A stretch of DNA of 64,000 bases from Sulfurimonas marina (GTDB taxonomy: Bacteria > Campylobacterota > Campylobacteria > Campylobacterales > Sulfurimonadaceae): positions 1,612,001 through 1,676,000 of the forward strand of contig NZ_CP041165.1 in NCBI RefSeq assembly GCF_014905095.1, in the 5' to 3' direction. A program made the translations under genes and the position numbers. Shown here piece by piece: positions 53,784 through 62,794 of this stretch. Below the pieces are notes generated by a model, which did not search any database, was not told the DNA's origin, and saw only the letters and a list, made by a program, of their open reading frames with translations. The number at the start of each line of letters is the position of its first letter. Position 1 is the first letter of the stretch.

Positions 53784-55625
53784 GTGAAAGAAACATCTGA
53801 AGTATTAGCGAGAAAATATCGTCCAAAGAACTTTGACGAGCTTATCGGGCAAGATACGATTGCCCAAACCCTCTCACTCGCACTCGACTCAAACCGCCTT
53901 TCACACGCATACCTTTTCTCAGGTCTAAGAGGAAGCGGTAAAACTTCAACTGCACGTATCTTTGCAAAAGCACTTATCTGTGAGCAGGGAGTTTCTCATC
54001 ACCCTTGCGGCAACTGTGAAAACTGTACCATGGCTATTGAAAACCGCCATATGGACATCATTGAGATGGATGGGGCTTCAAGCCGTAAGATCGATGATAT
54101 CCGTGATCTGATCGAGCAGACAAAATACCGCCCTGCCGTAGCGCGTTATAAAATTTTTATTATCGATGAAGTGCATATGCTGACAAAAGAGGCATTTAAC
54201 GCCCTTCTAAAAACACTTGAAGAGCCACCAGAATATGTAAAATTCATTTTGGCAACAACTGACCCGCTAAAGCTTCCGGCAACTATTTTAAGCCGTACGC
54301 AACACTTCCGTTTTAAAAGCATTGCGACAAACAAGATTACAGAACACCTTGTACATATCTTGAACTTAGAAGGTATTGCCTATGAGCACGATGCTTTAGA
54401 GATTTTAGCCCGCAGTGGAAGCGGTTCACTTCGTGATACTCTTACACTTCTTGATCAAGCTATCATCTACTCTAAAAGCCATGTAGATATCCCAACAGTT
54501 ACAGATATGCTCGGCCTTGTTGATCCTCAATTTATCGCACAGCTTTTCAATGCAGTTTTTACGAAAGACTATGCAAAACTTGTAGAGCTTACAAAAGTTC
54601 TTGAAGATTATGACAGTGAGATGGTTGTTGATGAGCTGATCGCATACCTAAAAGAGAAGATGTACAATCATGATGCTCTTTTCTCAACACTTGTACTTGA
54701 CAGATTTTTTAGAATTTTAAGTGAATCAAAGTACCTCTTTAGCATTAATGCAGATGGTTCTTTTGTACTTTCTATGATCTTCTTTAAAATGATCGAAGCG
54801 TTAAAAATCCAAGAGATCGATCAGATGATCGAGTCATTTGAAAAAGAGGTTCCAAAAGAGAATATCTCACTTGCAAGCATTAAAATGCAAAGCACTACAC
54901 CTGAAATGGCTACTCAAGTAGAACAGCCGCAACCGCAAGTACAACAACATATACAAGAGGAACCACAAGCTCCGCAACAAGAAATTCAAGAGCCGCAAAC
55001 CGTACAAGAAGAGATAGTAGAGGAACCAGCACCTGCTGCCGTGGTAAATCCACATCAAGAACAGTTTGACACACTTGTAGCTGCTATTGCCGATCGCAAT
55101 TACGAGCTTGGAGAATGTTTTAAAAAGAACATCACCTTTATATCTTACGAGGACAATGTACTTACTTGGGAAAGTTGTGCAAATGAAGAGTGTAAAAAAC
55201 TTCTCAAGCACGGCTACTCGGTAATCAAACAACTTGTGCGTGAAACGTTTAGTTTTGAAACTCAAATCAAGGGGATAGCCTGTAGCAAACCGGTAGAGGA
55301 AGTTAAAGAAGAACCTGCTCCACAGGTTCAAGAAGCTCCTGAACCACAAGAGGCTCCTCGTCAAGAGTTCCAGGCTAATGAAGCACAACAACAAACTATA
55401 CAAACTCCACCTCCGATGCAAGAGGCTGCATACCAAGAAGCACCGCAAAGCGGTTCAACAACTGCAGATATAGAGATGGGTGGAAGTGCAAGTTGTGTGA
55501 CAAACTGTGATGAGCCTTCACGCCAAGATGAAGTAAACGGCACGGACATTACGCAAGAGCCGATGGTACAAAAAGCAATAGAACTTTTTGAAGCGAAGAA
55601 AGTGACTATTCAGTCGAAGATTTAA
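53784..55625 (+). CDS. dnaX: DNA polymerase III subunit gamma/tau
   Basis: The clamp-loader ATPase of the replisome. The 613-residue protein starts with GTG preceded by GGAGAAAA. The AAA+ domain (about 1-240) has Walker A GLRGSGKTSTARI (about 47-59), a zinc module with four Cys (CEQGVSHHPCGNCENC, about 68-83), Walker B FIIDEVHM and sensor SRT. Domain III (about 245-365) follows, then two Gln/Glu/Pro-rich linkers (about 377-420 and 510-555) flanking a folded domain (about 425-505). No clear A-tract frameshift signal for a short gamma form was seen. Confidence 0.94.
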   Translation: MKETSEVLARKYRPKNFDELIGQDTIAQTLSLALDSNRLSHAYLFSGLRGSGKTSTARIFAKALICEQGVSHHPCGNCENCTMAIENRHMDIIEMDGASSRKIDDIRDLIEQTKYRPAVARYKIFIIDEVHMLTKEAFNALLKTLEEPPEYVKFILATTDPLKLPATILSRTQHFRFKSIATNKITEHLVHILNLEGIAYEHDALEILARSGSGSLRDTLTLLDQAIIYSKSHVDIPTVTDMLGLVDPQFIAQLFNAVFTKDYAKLVELTKVLEDYDSEMVVDELIAYLKEKMYNHDALFSTLVLDRFFRILSESKYLFSINADGSFVLSMIFFKMIEALKIQEIDQMIESFEKEVPKENISLASIKMQSTTPEMATQVEQPQPQVQQHIQEEPQAPQQEIQEPQTVQEEIVEEPAPAAVVNPHQEQFDTLVAAIADRNYELGECFKKNITFISYEDNVLTWESCANEECKKLLKHGYSVIKQLVRETFSFETQIKGIACSKPVEEVKEEPAPQVQEAPEPQEAPRQEFQANEAQQQTIQTPPPMQEAAYQEAPQSGSTTADIEMGGSASCVTNCDEPSRQDEVNGTDITQEPMVQKAIELFEAKKVTIQSKI

Positions 55626-55973
55626 CTACTTCTTCTTATATAGTCTTTTCACAAGGTTTTTTAAAAGGAGTGAGATTTTTAAGAACTCCAAATTGTGGTG
55701 AATCTCAAGATGAGCATCGTAGTTTTTGTCGTTTAACTCTTCGAGATATTTGATAAGTGCATTTATATCTTTATCGAGTTTAAAGACAAACTTTTTAAGT
55801 ATATAGTAACTCACCACATACAAAATAAAAACAAGTTCAAAGTATGAGAACCAAAAATCTTTCGGCAGCTCTGTATCTACAAGCGTGTATTTTAAAATAA
55901 GTCCAATAATAATAAATATAGCACTTACGATAATAAAAAAGTGCATATAGATTCTATTTTTGATACTTAACAT
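55626..55973 (-). CDS. Membrane protein resembling a sensor kinase without kinase domain
   Basis: A 115-residue protein with two hydrophobic helices (about 9-28 and 44-62) and a basic cytoplasmic segment (KKFVFKLDKDINALIKYLEELND) that looks like the linker just after the second helix of a sensor kinase, then a short helix. There is no HisKA or HATPase domain. It overlaps the response regulator gene by 7 bp, in the place where a cognate kinase gene normally sits. It may be a degenerate or split kinase, or an unrelated anchor protein. Confidence 0.65.
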   Translation of the reverse strand: MLSIKNRIYMHFFIIVSAIFIIIGLILKYTLVDTELPKDFWFSYFELVFILYVVSYYILKKFVFKLDKDINALIKYLEELNDKNYDAHLEIHHNLEFLKISLLLKNLVKRLYKKK

Positions 55974-56641
55974 AGTTTGTAACCTACTCCGCGAACCGTT
56001 TGGATGTAATCTTTTGTTTTATCCGGATCTATCTTCTCTTTAAGTCTATTAATCGCAACATTAACCGTTTTGTACTGATAGTTTTGAGAATCCTGCCATA
56101 CGTTTTCAAGAAGATAATCTCGATCAAGTACAGAGTTTTTGTTTGTAATAAACTCACATAAAAGATCAAACTCCAGTTTTGTAACCTCAACGTTTTTCCC
56201 GTCAACCTTCAACTCTCTAGTACTCTTATCAAGAACCATATCTCTGTATGAGAGTTTCCCTTCCGATACTTTTTTCGATGTACGTTTGAGGATTGATTTT
56301 ACACGTAAAAGAAGCTCTTTCATATTGAAAGGTTTTGTCAGGTAATCATCCCCTCCGCGTACAAACCCCTCTTCAACATCCTCATCTTTATCTTTTGCAC
56401 TTAAAAAGATTACAGGCACGTCTATACCGTCATATCGAAGTTCTTCAACAAATTCACTCCCCTCCACTCCAGGAAGGTTTCTATCCATGATCAGAAGATC
56501 GATCTCCTCTTCCTCAAGGATTTGTGCAACTGTTTTTGTATTTAAGAAGCCTATCGTCTCATATCCCTCTTTTTGCAGAGTGTATTCTAAGAGTTCTAAT
56601 AAATCTTCTTCATCTTCAACGATAACAATATTTGCAGACAT
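55967..56641 (-). CDS. OmpR-family response regulator
   Basis: A 224-residue regulator with a receiver (about 1-118; VIVEDEEDLLELL, phosphoacceptor Asp53 in LLIMDRNLPG, the Ser in IFLSAKDKD and Lys in DYLTKPFN) and a winged-helix domain (about 128-224; VTKLEFDLLCEFITNKNSVLDRDYLLENVW, YKTVNVAINRLKEKI, VRGVGYKL). All phosphorylation residues are present. No complete kinase gene lies nearby, so its partner is unknown. It is 9 bp after the ymdB-like gene in the cell-shape/mfd operon. Confidence 0.92.
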   Translation of the reverse strand: MSANIVIVEDEEDLLELLEYTLQKEGYETIGFLNTKTVAQILEEEEIDLLIMDRNLPGVEGSEFVEELRYDGIDVPVIFLSAKDKDEDVEEGFVRGGDDYLTKPFNMKELLLRVKSILKRTSKKVSEGKLSYRDMVLDKSTRELKVDGKNVEVTKLEFDLLCEFITNKNSVLDRDYLLENVWQDSQNYQYKTVNVAINRLKEKIDPDKTKDYIQTVRGVGYKLC

Positions 56642-56650
56642 TACTTTCCT

Positions 56651-57460
56651 TTATTCTTCGATCCACGCATCTGTTTTGATCACATTGCCATTATCAAAAA
56701 CTTTCAGTTTGAAAGCCTCTATACACTTTCCGTCATTAAGATCCATAATCGCAATTTGTAAAATCTTTTTACACTTTTTCGGTATATCAAAATGCCCTTT
56801 TAAACCTGTTAGAAACTGCTTTAAAGGTTGTTTAGCATCCATTCCTATCACATTGTCACGACATCCTGTCAGACCCATATCCGTCAAATATGCCGTATTG
56901 TTTGCGATCTGAAAATCATCACTGCTTACATGTGTATGTGTCCCAATTATACCACTTACTTTGCCTTGAAGCAACATCATCATGGCACGTTTTTCACTTG
57001 TAGCTTCGGCATGAAAATCTACAAAGATATTTTTAATACCTTTATCGTGCAGCTCTTCAACTCTTTTTTGTGCACAGCGAAATGCATTATCGACATACGG
57101 CATACCATAGTGACCCATAATGTTTAATACTGCAAGTTTCTCTCCACTGACATCATACACTCCACATCCAGTCCCTACAACACCTTCAGGATAGTTATCT
57201 GGACGAAGCAGATTATCCTCTTCAAGTAATGGAAGAATATCTTTTTTATCCCAAGTATGGTTTCCGCCCGTCATAACATCTACACCGAAAGAGAATAACT
57301 CTCCACAGTTTTTAGTCGTTAGGCCAAACCCGTGAGAAGCATTTTCATAGTTTGCTATAACAAAATCAACACCGTACTCCTCTTTTATTTTCGGCAGGTG
57401 TTTTTGAATCATATCACGCCCCGGGCGTCCGATGATATCTCCGATAAATGCTATTTTCAT
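56651..57460 (-). CDS. YmdB-family metallophosphoesterase
   Basis: A 269-residue protein of the TIGR00282/YmdB family, which hydrolyses 2',3'-cyclic nucleotides in vitro and in Bacillus influences biofilm and motility decisions. Metal motifs are IGDIIGRPGRD (residues 5-15), ANYENASHGFGLT, TGGNHTWDKKD, VDFHAEATSEK, GTHTHVSSDD. Length agrees with the family. It lies 2 bp after mfd and 9 bp before the response regulator gene, so is likely co-transcribed. Confidence 0.92.
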   Translation of the reverse strand: MKIAFIGDIIGRPGRDMIQKHLPKIKEEYGVDFVIANYENASHGFGLTTKNCGELFSFGVDVMTGGNHTWDKKDILPLLEEDNLLRPDNYPEGVVGTGCGVYDVSGEKLAVLNIMGHYGMPYVDNAFRCAQKRVEELHDKGIKNIFVDFHAEATSEKRAMMMLLQGKVSGIIGTHTHVSSDDFQIANNTAYLTDMGLTGCRDNVIGMDAKQPLKQFLTGLKGHFDIPKKCKKILQIAIMDLNDGKCIEAFKLKVFDNGNVIKTDAWIEE

Positions 57461-57462
57461 TT

Positions 57463-60444
57463 TTATAATACCTTTGGTTTATTGTTTCTTAAATAAAAGA
57501 GTGTCGCTTTAATTATGTCGTCATCATCTTTAGAATCAGATTTGATCGTTTCTTTAGAATCGTTTAGATATGTAAACGTAATATTTTGCCCGTAATTCAT
57601 AATAGTTTTTATCTTTTTCTCTAATGCTAAAAGTTTGATAACCATCATCTCTATAAACTGTTTCGTTGGGATATCAAGCTCTCCGAATCTATCTATAAGT
57701 TCCTCTTCGATCTCATAGATCTCAACAGCCTCTTCACACTGTGACAGACGTCTGTAGATATCAAGACGAAGACGGTCTTCTTGAACAATATCTTCTGAAA
57801 GATACGCAGAGATTGTAAGCTTGATATCCACTTTCATTTTCTTATCGTCAACCGTATTGCTCAGTTCTTTAATAGCATCTTCCAACATTCTAAGATAGAG
57901 AGAGTAACCGATATTTTTAATATGTCCGCTTTGTGCATCACCAACCAAGTTTCCGCCCCCACGAATCTCTAAATCGTGGTGAGCCAGTACTGAACCGCTT
58001 CCTAGGAATGAGTTAGACTCTAGTGCTAAGAGACGTTTTTTCGCCTCATCTGTAAGCTTCTCTTTGTTCTCTACGATAAAGTAAGCAAACCCTTCAATAT
58101 GCCCACGCCCTACACGTCCGCGAAGCTGGTGCAGATCTGCTATACCGAAACGATCAGCACCATCAACAATGATCGTATTTACTCTAGGCATATGGATACC
58201 ACTCTCAATAATTGAAGTGGCGATCATCATATCGTACTCGCCCGCTTCAAACTTCAGTAGTTCCTTTTCGGTCTGAACTGCCGAAATTTTTGAGTGCAAC
58301 ATCAATATACGAAGGTCAGGTAAAATCGCTTTAATCTCACCCATCTTGATCGGCATATGATCAATCGAGTTATGAACGTAAAACACCTGTCCACCACGGC
58401 GAAGCTCACGAAGTATTACCTCTTTGATCAGCTTCTCGTCATACTCTTTAACAAAGGTACGGACACCCTGACGCTCACTCGGAGGCGTTAAGAGCTGAGA
58501 CATAGTTTTGATCGAACTCAGCGCCTGATTAAGCGATCTTGGAATTGGAGTTGCAGACATAGAGAGCATATGCACATTATGGTACAGCTCTTTAATCTTC
58601 TCTTTTTGTTTTACACCGAACTTGTGTTCCTCATCTACAATTACCACACCTAGGCTTTTAAACTCTAAACCAAAAAGTGCATGTGTACCCACTACACAGT
58701 CAAGGTCACCGCTTGCAAGCGCTTTGATGATGTTGTTTTTATCTTTTGTAGATACAAAACGGTCAAGCTTTGCATAACGGATTCCAAGATCATGAAAACG
58801 TTCATCCAAACTTCTAAAGTGCTGTGAAGAAAGTAGTGTAGTCGGAACAATAAAAGCCGATTGATATCCTGACTTATACGCAGCATAGATAGTATTGAGT
58901 GCGACTTCCGTTTTCCCAAAACCTACATCCCCGCTTAAAAGTCTATCCATGATTTTTCCGCTTGACATCTGTGAGATAATCTCATTGATTGACTGCGTTT
59001 GATCATCTGTATATTCAAATCCGCTGAGTGCTTGAAACTCTTTTAAGGTTTTTTGATCTATTGAGATTTTCGGTGCTTTAATAAGGGCACGAGCTGCAGC
59101 AATATTTACAATCTGACCTGCAATCTCTAAAAGACGTTTACGAACTTTCTCTTTGAGTTTTCCGAAACTTCCTTTACCAAGACGATCGAGTACCGGAACA
59201 CCCCCACCGCTTGCAATGTAGCGGTCAATGTAATCCAAGTTCTCAACAGGTAAAAGGATCTTGTCATCACCCACATACTTGATTACGACAAAATCTTTTA
59301 CACCGCCAAGTATTTCTGCTTGTTCGATCTTCTCAAAGATACCTACACCGTACTCTTCATGAACTACATAATCACCCGCTTTTAGGTCATCAAGTAAAAT
59401 AGAGCTTTTACGGCGACGGCGCTTTTTATCAGGTTTGTTTAGAGATATTACCACCTCATCAGGTGTAATTACATTTAATATATAAGGCGCTTCAACAATA
59501 TTTATGTTTGTTGTATCGTAAATCCCTGCTTGTTTGATCGTTGCTTTGTTTGCCGCGATAATAGTGATCTTTTTCTCTTTATGAACTTTTAGCAGTTGTG
59601 TCACATCGGCAACTACAAGTTCTTTTATATCATCGTTTTCTTCTAAGAGCTCAAGCTCAAAACATGCTCTGGAGATAGTCGGATTGTTAATACCGTAAGC
59701 ATCTTTAAGCAGGTCATCTAAGTTACGTGAGAGTTTCACTTTTTTATTTTCTAAAAAGTTCTCAGCCATCTCATCAAGATGCCAAAAACCAAGTGAAGCT
59801 ATATCACGAGAGAGCGCATCATACTCGCTGTTTTCAATCTTCTCGTTTAGCTCATTGAACTTTTGTTCATCAAGGGCAAAAAAGGCACTGCTAACCTCTA
59901 TAGAATCTAACTCCTCCCCTGTAGTTCTCTGAGTATCAAGATCAAACTCTTTTATCTGTTCAATTTCGACATCAAAAAGAGAAATTCTGATAGGATTGCT
60001 TGTAGAGGGGATGAATATATCGAGAATATCTCCACGGTGAGAGATCTCCCCTTCAACCTGCACCATATCTACAAAGGTATAGCCCCAATGCAGCATCGTC
60101 TCTTTAAATGAATTCAGATCTATTTCACCGCCGAACTCAAGTTTTAAAGAGTCTAAATACTCTGCTTTAGGAAGTTCAAATAGTAAAGTTTTAAGCGGAG
60201 AGATAACAAGAGGCTTTTTTTTCGCACCGTAATAGAGTCGCAGCTTATTTAAAAGCTCTTGGAGCTCCTCTTTGTAAGAACGCAGATCATCACCACGTGC
60301 GGCACGAAAATCCGGGAAGACTAACACATCTTGATTAAAGAACTTTGCTACACTCTCTAACTCATGTGATTCTTTGAGGTCTTCACAGACTAAAACTTCT
60401 AAATCACCCTTAGAAGTTTTAAAATAGTTATATAGTTGCGTCAT
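57463..60444 (-). CDS. mfd: Transcription-repair coupling factor Mfd
   Basis: A DNA translocase that removes stalled RNA polymerase and recruits UvrA. The 993-residue protein is like the H. pylori form and shorter than the E. coli one (1148). Order: UvrB-like N-terminal domain (about 1-250), a CarD-like RNA polymerase-interaction domain (about 345-420; LKAGDYVVHEEYGVGIFEKIE), the helicase domain with Walker A LSGDVGFGKTEVAL and DEEH box VDEEHKFGVKQKE, RecG-like motifs (GRVGRGHIEGFAYF), and the C-terminal TRCF domain (about 860-960). The start overlaps ccmA by 17 bp. Confidence 0.96.
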   Translation of the reverse strand: MTQLYNYFKTSKGDLEVLVCEDLKESHELESVAKFFNQDVLVFPDFRAARGDDLRSYKEELQELLNKLRLYYGAKKKPLVISPLKTLLFELPKAEYLDSLKLEFGGEIDLNSFKETMLHWGYTFVDMVQVEGEISHRGDILDIFIPSTSNPIRISLFDVEIEQIKEFDLDTQRTTGEELDSIEVSSAFFALDEQKFNELNEKIENSEYDALSRDIASLGFWHLDEMAENFLENKKVKLSRNLDDLLKDAYGINNPTISRACFELELLEENDDIKELVVADVTQLLKVHKEKKITIIAANKATIKQAGIYDTTNINIVEAPYILNVITPDEVVISLNKPDKKRRRRKSSILLDDLKAGDYVVHEEYGVGIFEKIEQAEILGGVKDFVVIKYVGDDKILLPVENLDYIDRYIASGGGVPVLDRLGKGSFGKLKEKVRKRLLEIAGQIVNIAAARALIKAPKISIDQKTLKEFQALSGFEYTDDQTQSINEIISQMSSGKIMDRLLSGDVGFGKTEVALNTIYAAYKSGYQSAFIVPTTLLSSQHFRSLDERFHDLGIRYAKLDRFVSTKDKNNIIKALASGDLDCVVGTHALFGLEFKSLGVVIVDEEHKFGVKQKEKIKELYHNVHMLSMSATPIPRSLNQALSSIKTMSQLLTPPSERQGVRTFVKEYDEKLIKEVILRELRRGGQVFYVHNSIDHMPIKMGEIKAILPDLRILMLHSKISAVQTEKELLKFEAGEYDMMIATSIIESGIHMPRVNTIIVDGADRFGIADLHQLRGRVGRGHIEGFAYFIVENKEKLTDEAKKRLLALESNSFLGSGSVLAHHDLEIRGGGNLVGDAQSGHIKNIGYSLYLRMLEDAIKELSNTVDDKKMKVDIKLTISAYLSEDIVQEDRLRLDIYRRLSQCEEAVEIYEIEEELIDRFGELDIPTKQFIEMMVIKLLALEKKIKTIMNYGQNITFTYLNDSKETIKSDSKDDDDIIKATLFYLRNNKPKVL

Positions 60445-60799
60445 TTTTTATGATCGAGTTTCCTTCAAAAATTCCCTTAGCTTCAATCACTAATTCACTT
60501 GACTTGATCTCACCGCTTACATGTCCTGCAGCTTTAATCTCAACTCTTTGTGCATCAATAGTGCCTTCAACAAATCCTTGAACAACAAGTCTTTCGGTAA
60601 CTATTTCACCTTTTATGTGACCGTTTTTCCCAACATTTACTTCTTTTGTTGAGTTTATATTACCTTCTAAAATACCATCTATATATAGATTGCAAGAGAG
60701 TTCTAACTCCCCTTTTATTTTTGCGCCAGTTGTGATGATGGTTGTGTTAGAATCGGTTGATATGTTATCCGGGACGTCGCTGTTATTAAAGATTGCCAT
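60428..60799 (-). CDS. ccmA: Bactofilin CcmA
   Basis: A 123-residue bactofilin: a beta-helical filament protein (core about residues 18-118; TTGAKIKGELELSCNLYIDGILEGNI, repeated VEGTIDAQ/VSGEI turns) that in H. pylori sets helical cell shape together with Csd peptidases. The start ATG at 60799 has AAGGAG about 11 bases upstream. It overlaps the M23 peptidase gene by 85 bp, which is long, and mfd by 17 bp. It is next to a Csd-like peptidase gene as in H. pylori. Confidence 0.92.
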   Translation of the reverse strand: MAIFNNSDVPDNISTDSNTTIITTGAKIKGELELSCNLYIDGILEGNINSTKEVNVGKNGHIKGEIVTERLVVQGFVEGTIDAQRVEIKAAGHVSGEIKSSELVIEAKGIFEGNSIIKNDATI

Positions 60800-61656
60800 G
60801 GAACTTTTTTCTCCTTATCAAAAATTTCGTTGTAGTTTTGTTGTGTCCATTTAATAAAATAGTATGGATTTAAAACCCTGTGTATAAAACGAATCTCATA
60901 ATGTAAATGGGGACCGTTACTCATACCTGAGTTGCCAGTATAGCCGATTAATTGCCCTTTTTTTACAAATTGACCGGATTTTATCACAATTTTATTTAAA
61001 TGTCCGAAGTAAGACTTAAATCCATACACATGTTCAAGAATAATAAGCCTTCCATAGCCACTGCTTTTATGCATACCTGCCCACTCTACAACTCCATCAG
61101 CAGTTGCATAAATTGCTGTATTCATTGGTGCTTTTAGGTCAGTTCCCCTGTGAAACTCTTTTCTGTTTAAAGTTGGATGGATTCTATAGCCATACTTACT
61201 TGTAATCCCTTTATATTCAATCGGTGAACCGCTAGGGAGAAGATTTAACAGTGTTAAGCGTTGTGAAGAGCTAAGTTTTGCCAAACTTACCCTCTCTTCT
61301 AAACTCTCTTCATTAATAGGTTTAAGCCCTATCATCTGCTCAATCTCTGTAAGTGAATCAGAGAGCTCTTCTAACTCCTGCTTTTTTACATGTAAAGACT
61401 TTTGTGTCTCTTGCATACTCGATAAAAGTTCAGAGTTTTGCACCTCTAACTCTTTATATGCCTTTTCAATTCCATCTTTTTTCATCTGCATCGAGTCAAC
61501 TGCACTGTTTAGATATAAGATTGTAGCTACTGCAATCATCGCCAATGTCAGTAAAAAAATCGCTGCATAATAGAGCGCTTTTTTTACAAATTTATGAAGA
61601 TTAAATTGTCGTACACCGTTATCGTCATGAATCGTTATAGTAAAATGTTTATTCAC
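60715..61656 (-). CDS. M23 metallopeptidase, Csd1/Csd2-like cell-shape endopeptidase
   Basis: A 313-residue membrane-anchored peptidase: one helix (about 30-52), a coiled coil (about 55-120), then a LytM/M23 domain (about 150-260). Zinc ligands are in FHRGTDLKAP (His-x-x-x-Asp) and GPHLHYEIRF (HLH), so it should be active. It would cut DD-crosslinks in peptidoglycan. In H. pylori two such genes (csd1, csd2) lie beside ccmA; here there is one. The final residues are encoded within the ccmA overlap. Confidence 0.9.
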   Translation of the reverse strand: MNKHFTITIHDDNGVRQFNLHKFVKKALYYAAIFLLTLAMIAVATILYLNSAVDSMQMKKDGIEKAYKELEVQNSELLSSMQETQKSLHVKKQELEELSDSLTEIEQMIGLKPINEESLEERVSLAKLSSSQRLTLLNLLPSGSPIEYKGITSKYGYRIHPTLNRKEFHRGTDLKAPMNTAIYATADGVVEWAGMHKSSGYGRLIILEHVYGFKSYFGHLNKIVIKSGQFVKKGQLIGYTGNSGMSNGPHLHYEIRFIHRVLNPYYFIKWTQQNYNEIFDKEKKVPWQSLITATSRITYQPILTQPSSQLAQK

Positions 61657-62794
61657 GATACACCTTTAAAAATGCCTCCACTACGCTAAATGAACCAAAT
61701 ACAAGATATGAACGTTCACTCTCGAGTGTTTCAAATTTTTTATATGGGATTGTAAAAGTTTCTAAGACAGCTTCTATTTTTTCTTTTTCTTCAATTCTTT
61801 GATCATCAACATCAATGAGCAATACCTCTTGAATTATCGGTTTTAAAATCTCTAAAATATTTCTGTAATCTTTATCTTTGTAGCTATTATACACTAAAGT
61901 ATATTTTGAACCTTTTAAACTTTTTGCAATAGATTCTGCAGCTAAAGCATTATGCCCCACGTCAACCAAAATATTATCTGCTAAGCGTGTGAGTCTTCCA
62001 AAAAGCTTTCCGTTTTTAAAGTGATTTACATTGTACTCGATTCCAAGCTCTTTTAACGCAGCGATACTTAAAGAGAGATTATCAACCAAGTAGCTTGCTA
62101 AGTTATTCTCTTTGGCAAAGGAGTCGATCTTCTCTTTATCTTCTGAGGTTATATAATCTTCAACTTTTTTCACTTCAAAGCAGTTCTCACATGCGAGCTT
62201 CCTTGCGACATCATACACCTCAGTATGTTTCTGTTTAGCCAAAATAGCTTTCGTTTGTACCGCTTTTAATTTAGTTGTAGCGATAGAGTTTATTGTATTT
62301 CCCAAAAAAGCTTCATGATCTTTATCGATCGGAGTTACAAGGGTTAAAATATTTGGAAATACTGATGTTGCATCATGCTCACCGCCAAGACCCGCTTCAA
62401 GCACCAGATATTCACAATCTGATGCAGCTAAAAGAGCAAGGAACGTTGTGTATTCGAAATAGCTCAGAGTATCTATAAACTCTTTATCTAGAAGCTTTTG
62501 GAGCTTTATATGCAGTGAATCTAAATACTCGTCACTTATATCTTGTCCCTCAATCCAAATACGCTCGTTAAACTTTAAAATATGGGGCGATGTATAATGG
62601 AGAACTTTTTTACCGCTTTTATGTAAAGCCGTAGCTAAAAAACGCCCCGTTGTCCCTTTTCCGTTAGTTCCGATTAAATGGATAATTTTAGGGATTTTTA
62701 CCTGCTCTTTTATAGACTTGTAGGCACGTGGCATACGCGTATAGTCTATCTCTGTATAATATAGCGGTTTTGATTCTAAAAACTGTTGTAACAC
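61649..62794 (-). CDS. folC: Dihydrofolate/folylpolyglutamate synthase
   Basis: A 381-residue Mur-ligase-like enzyme that adds glutamates to folates. The ATP loop is HLIGTNGKGTTGRFLATAL (about residues 39-57), with TSPHILKFNERIWI, LEAGLGGEHDATSVF, LVTPIDKDHEAFLGNTI and VDVGHNALAAES. It is slightly shorter than the E. coli protein (422). Start overlaps the diguanylate cyclase stop by one base; end overlaps the M23 peptidase gene by 8 bp. Confidence 0.94.
   Translation of the reverse strand: MLQQFLESKPLYYTEIDYTRMPRAYKSIKEQVKIPKIIHLIGTNGKGTTGRFLATALHKSGKKVLHYTSPHILKFNERIWIEGQDISDEYLDSLHIKLQKLLDKEFIDTLSYFEYTTFLALLAASDCEYLVLEAGLGGEHDATSVFPNILTLVTPIDKDHEAFLGNTINSIATTKLKAVQTKAILAKQKHTEVYDVARKLACENCFEVKKVEDYITSEDKEKIDSFAKENNLASYLVDNLSLSIAALKELGIEYNVNHFKNGKLFGRLTRLADNILVDVGHNALAAESIAKSLKGSKYTLVYNSYKDKDYRNILEILKPIIQEVLLIDVDDQRIEEKEKIEAVLETFTIPYKKFETLESERSYLVFGSFSVVEAFLKVYRE

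Noticed and set aside
55110-55135. Possible programmed frameshift site in dnaX
   Set aside because: A short A-run exists, but no clear slippery heptamer with downstream hairpin was found.
54867-55448. 193-residue open frame antisense to dnaX
   Set aside because: It mirrors the Gln/Glu/Pro-rich linkers of dnaX, giving a Leu/Phe-rich translation; no start site or homology visible.
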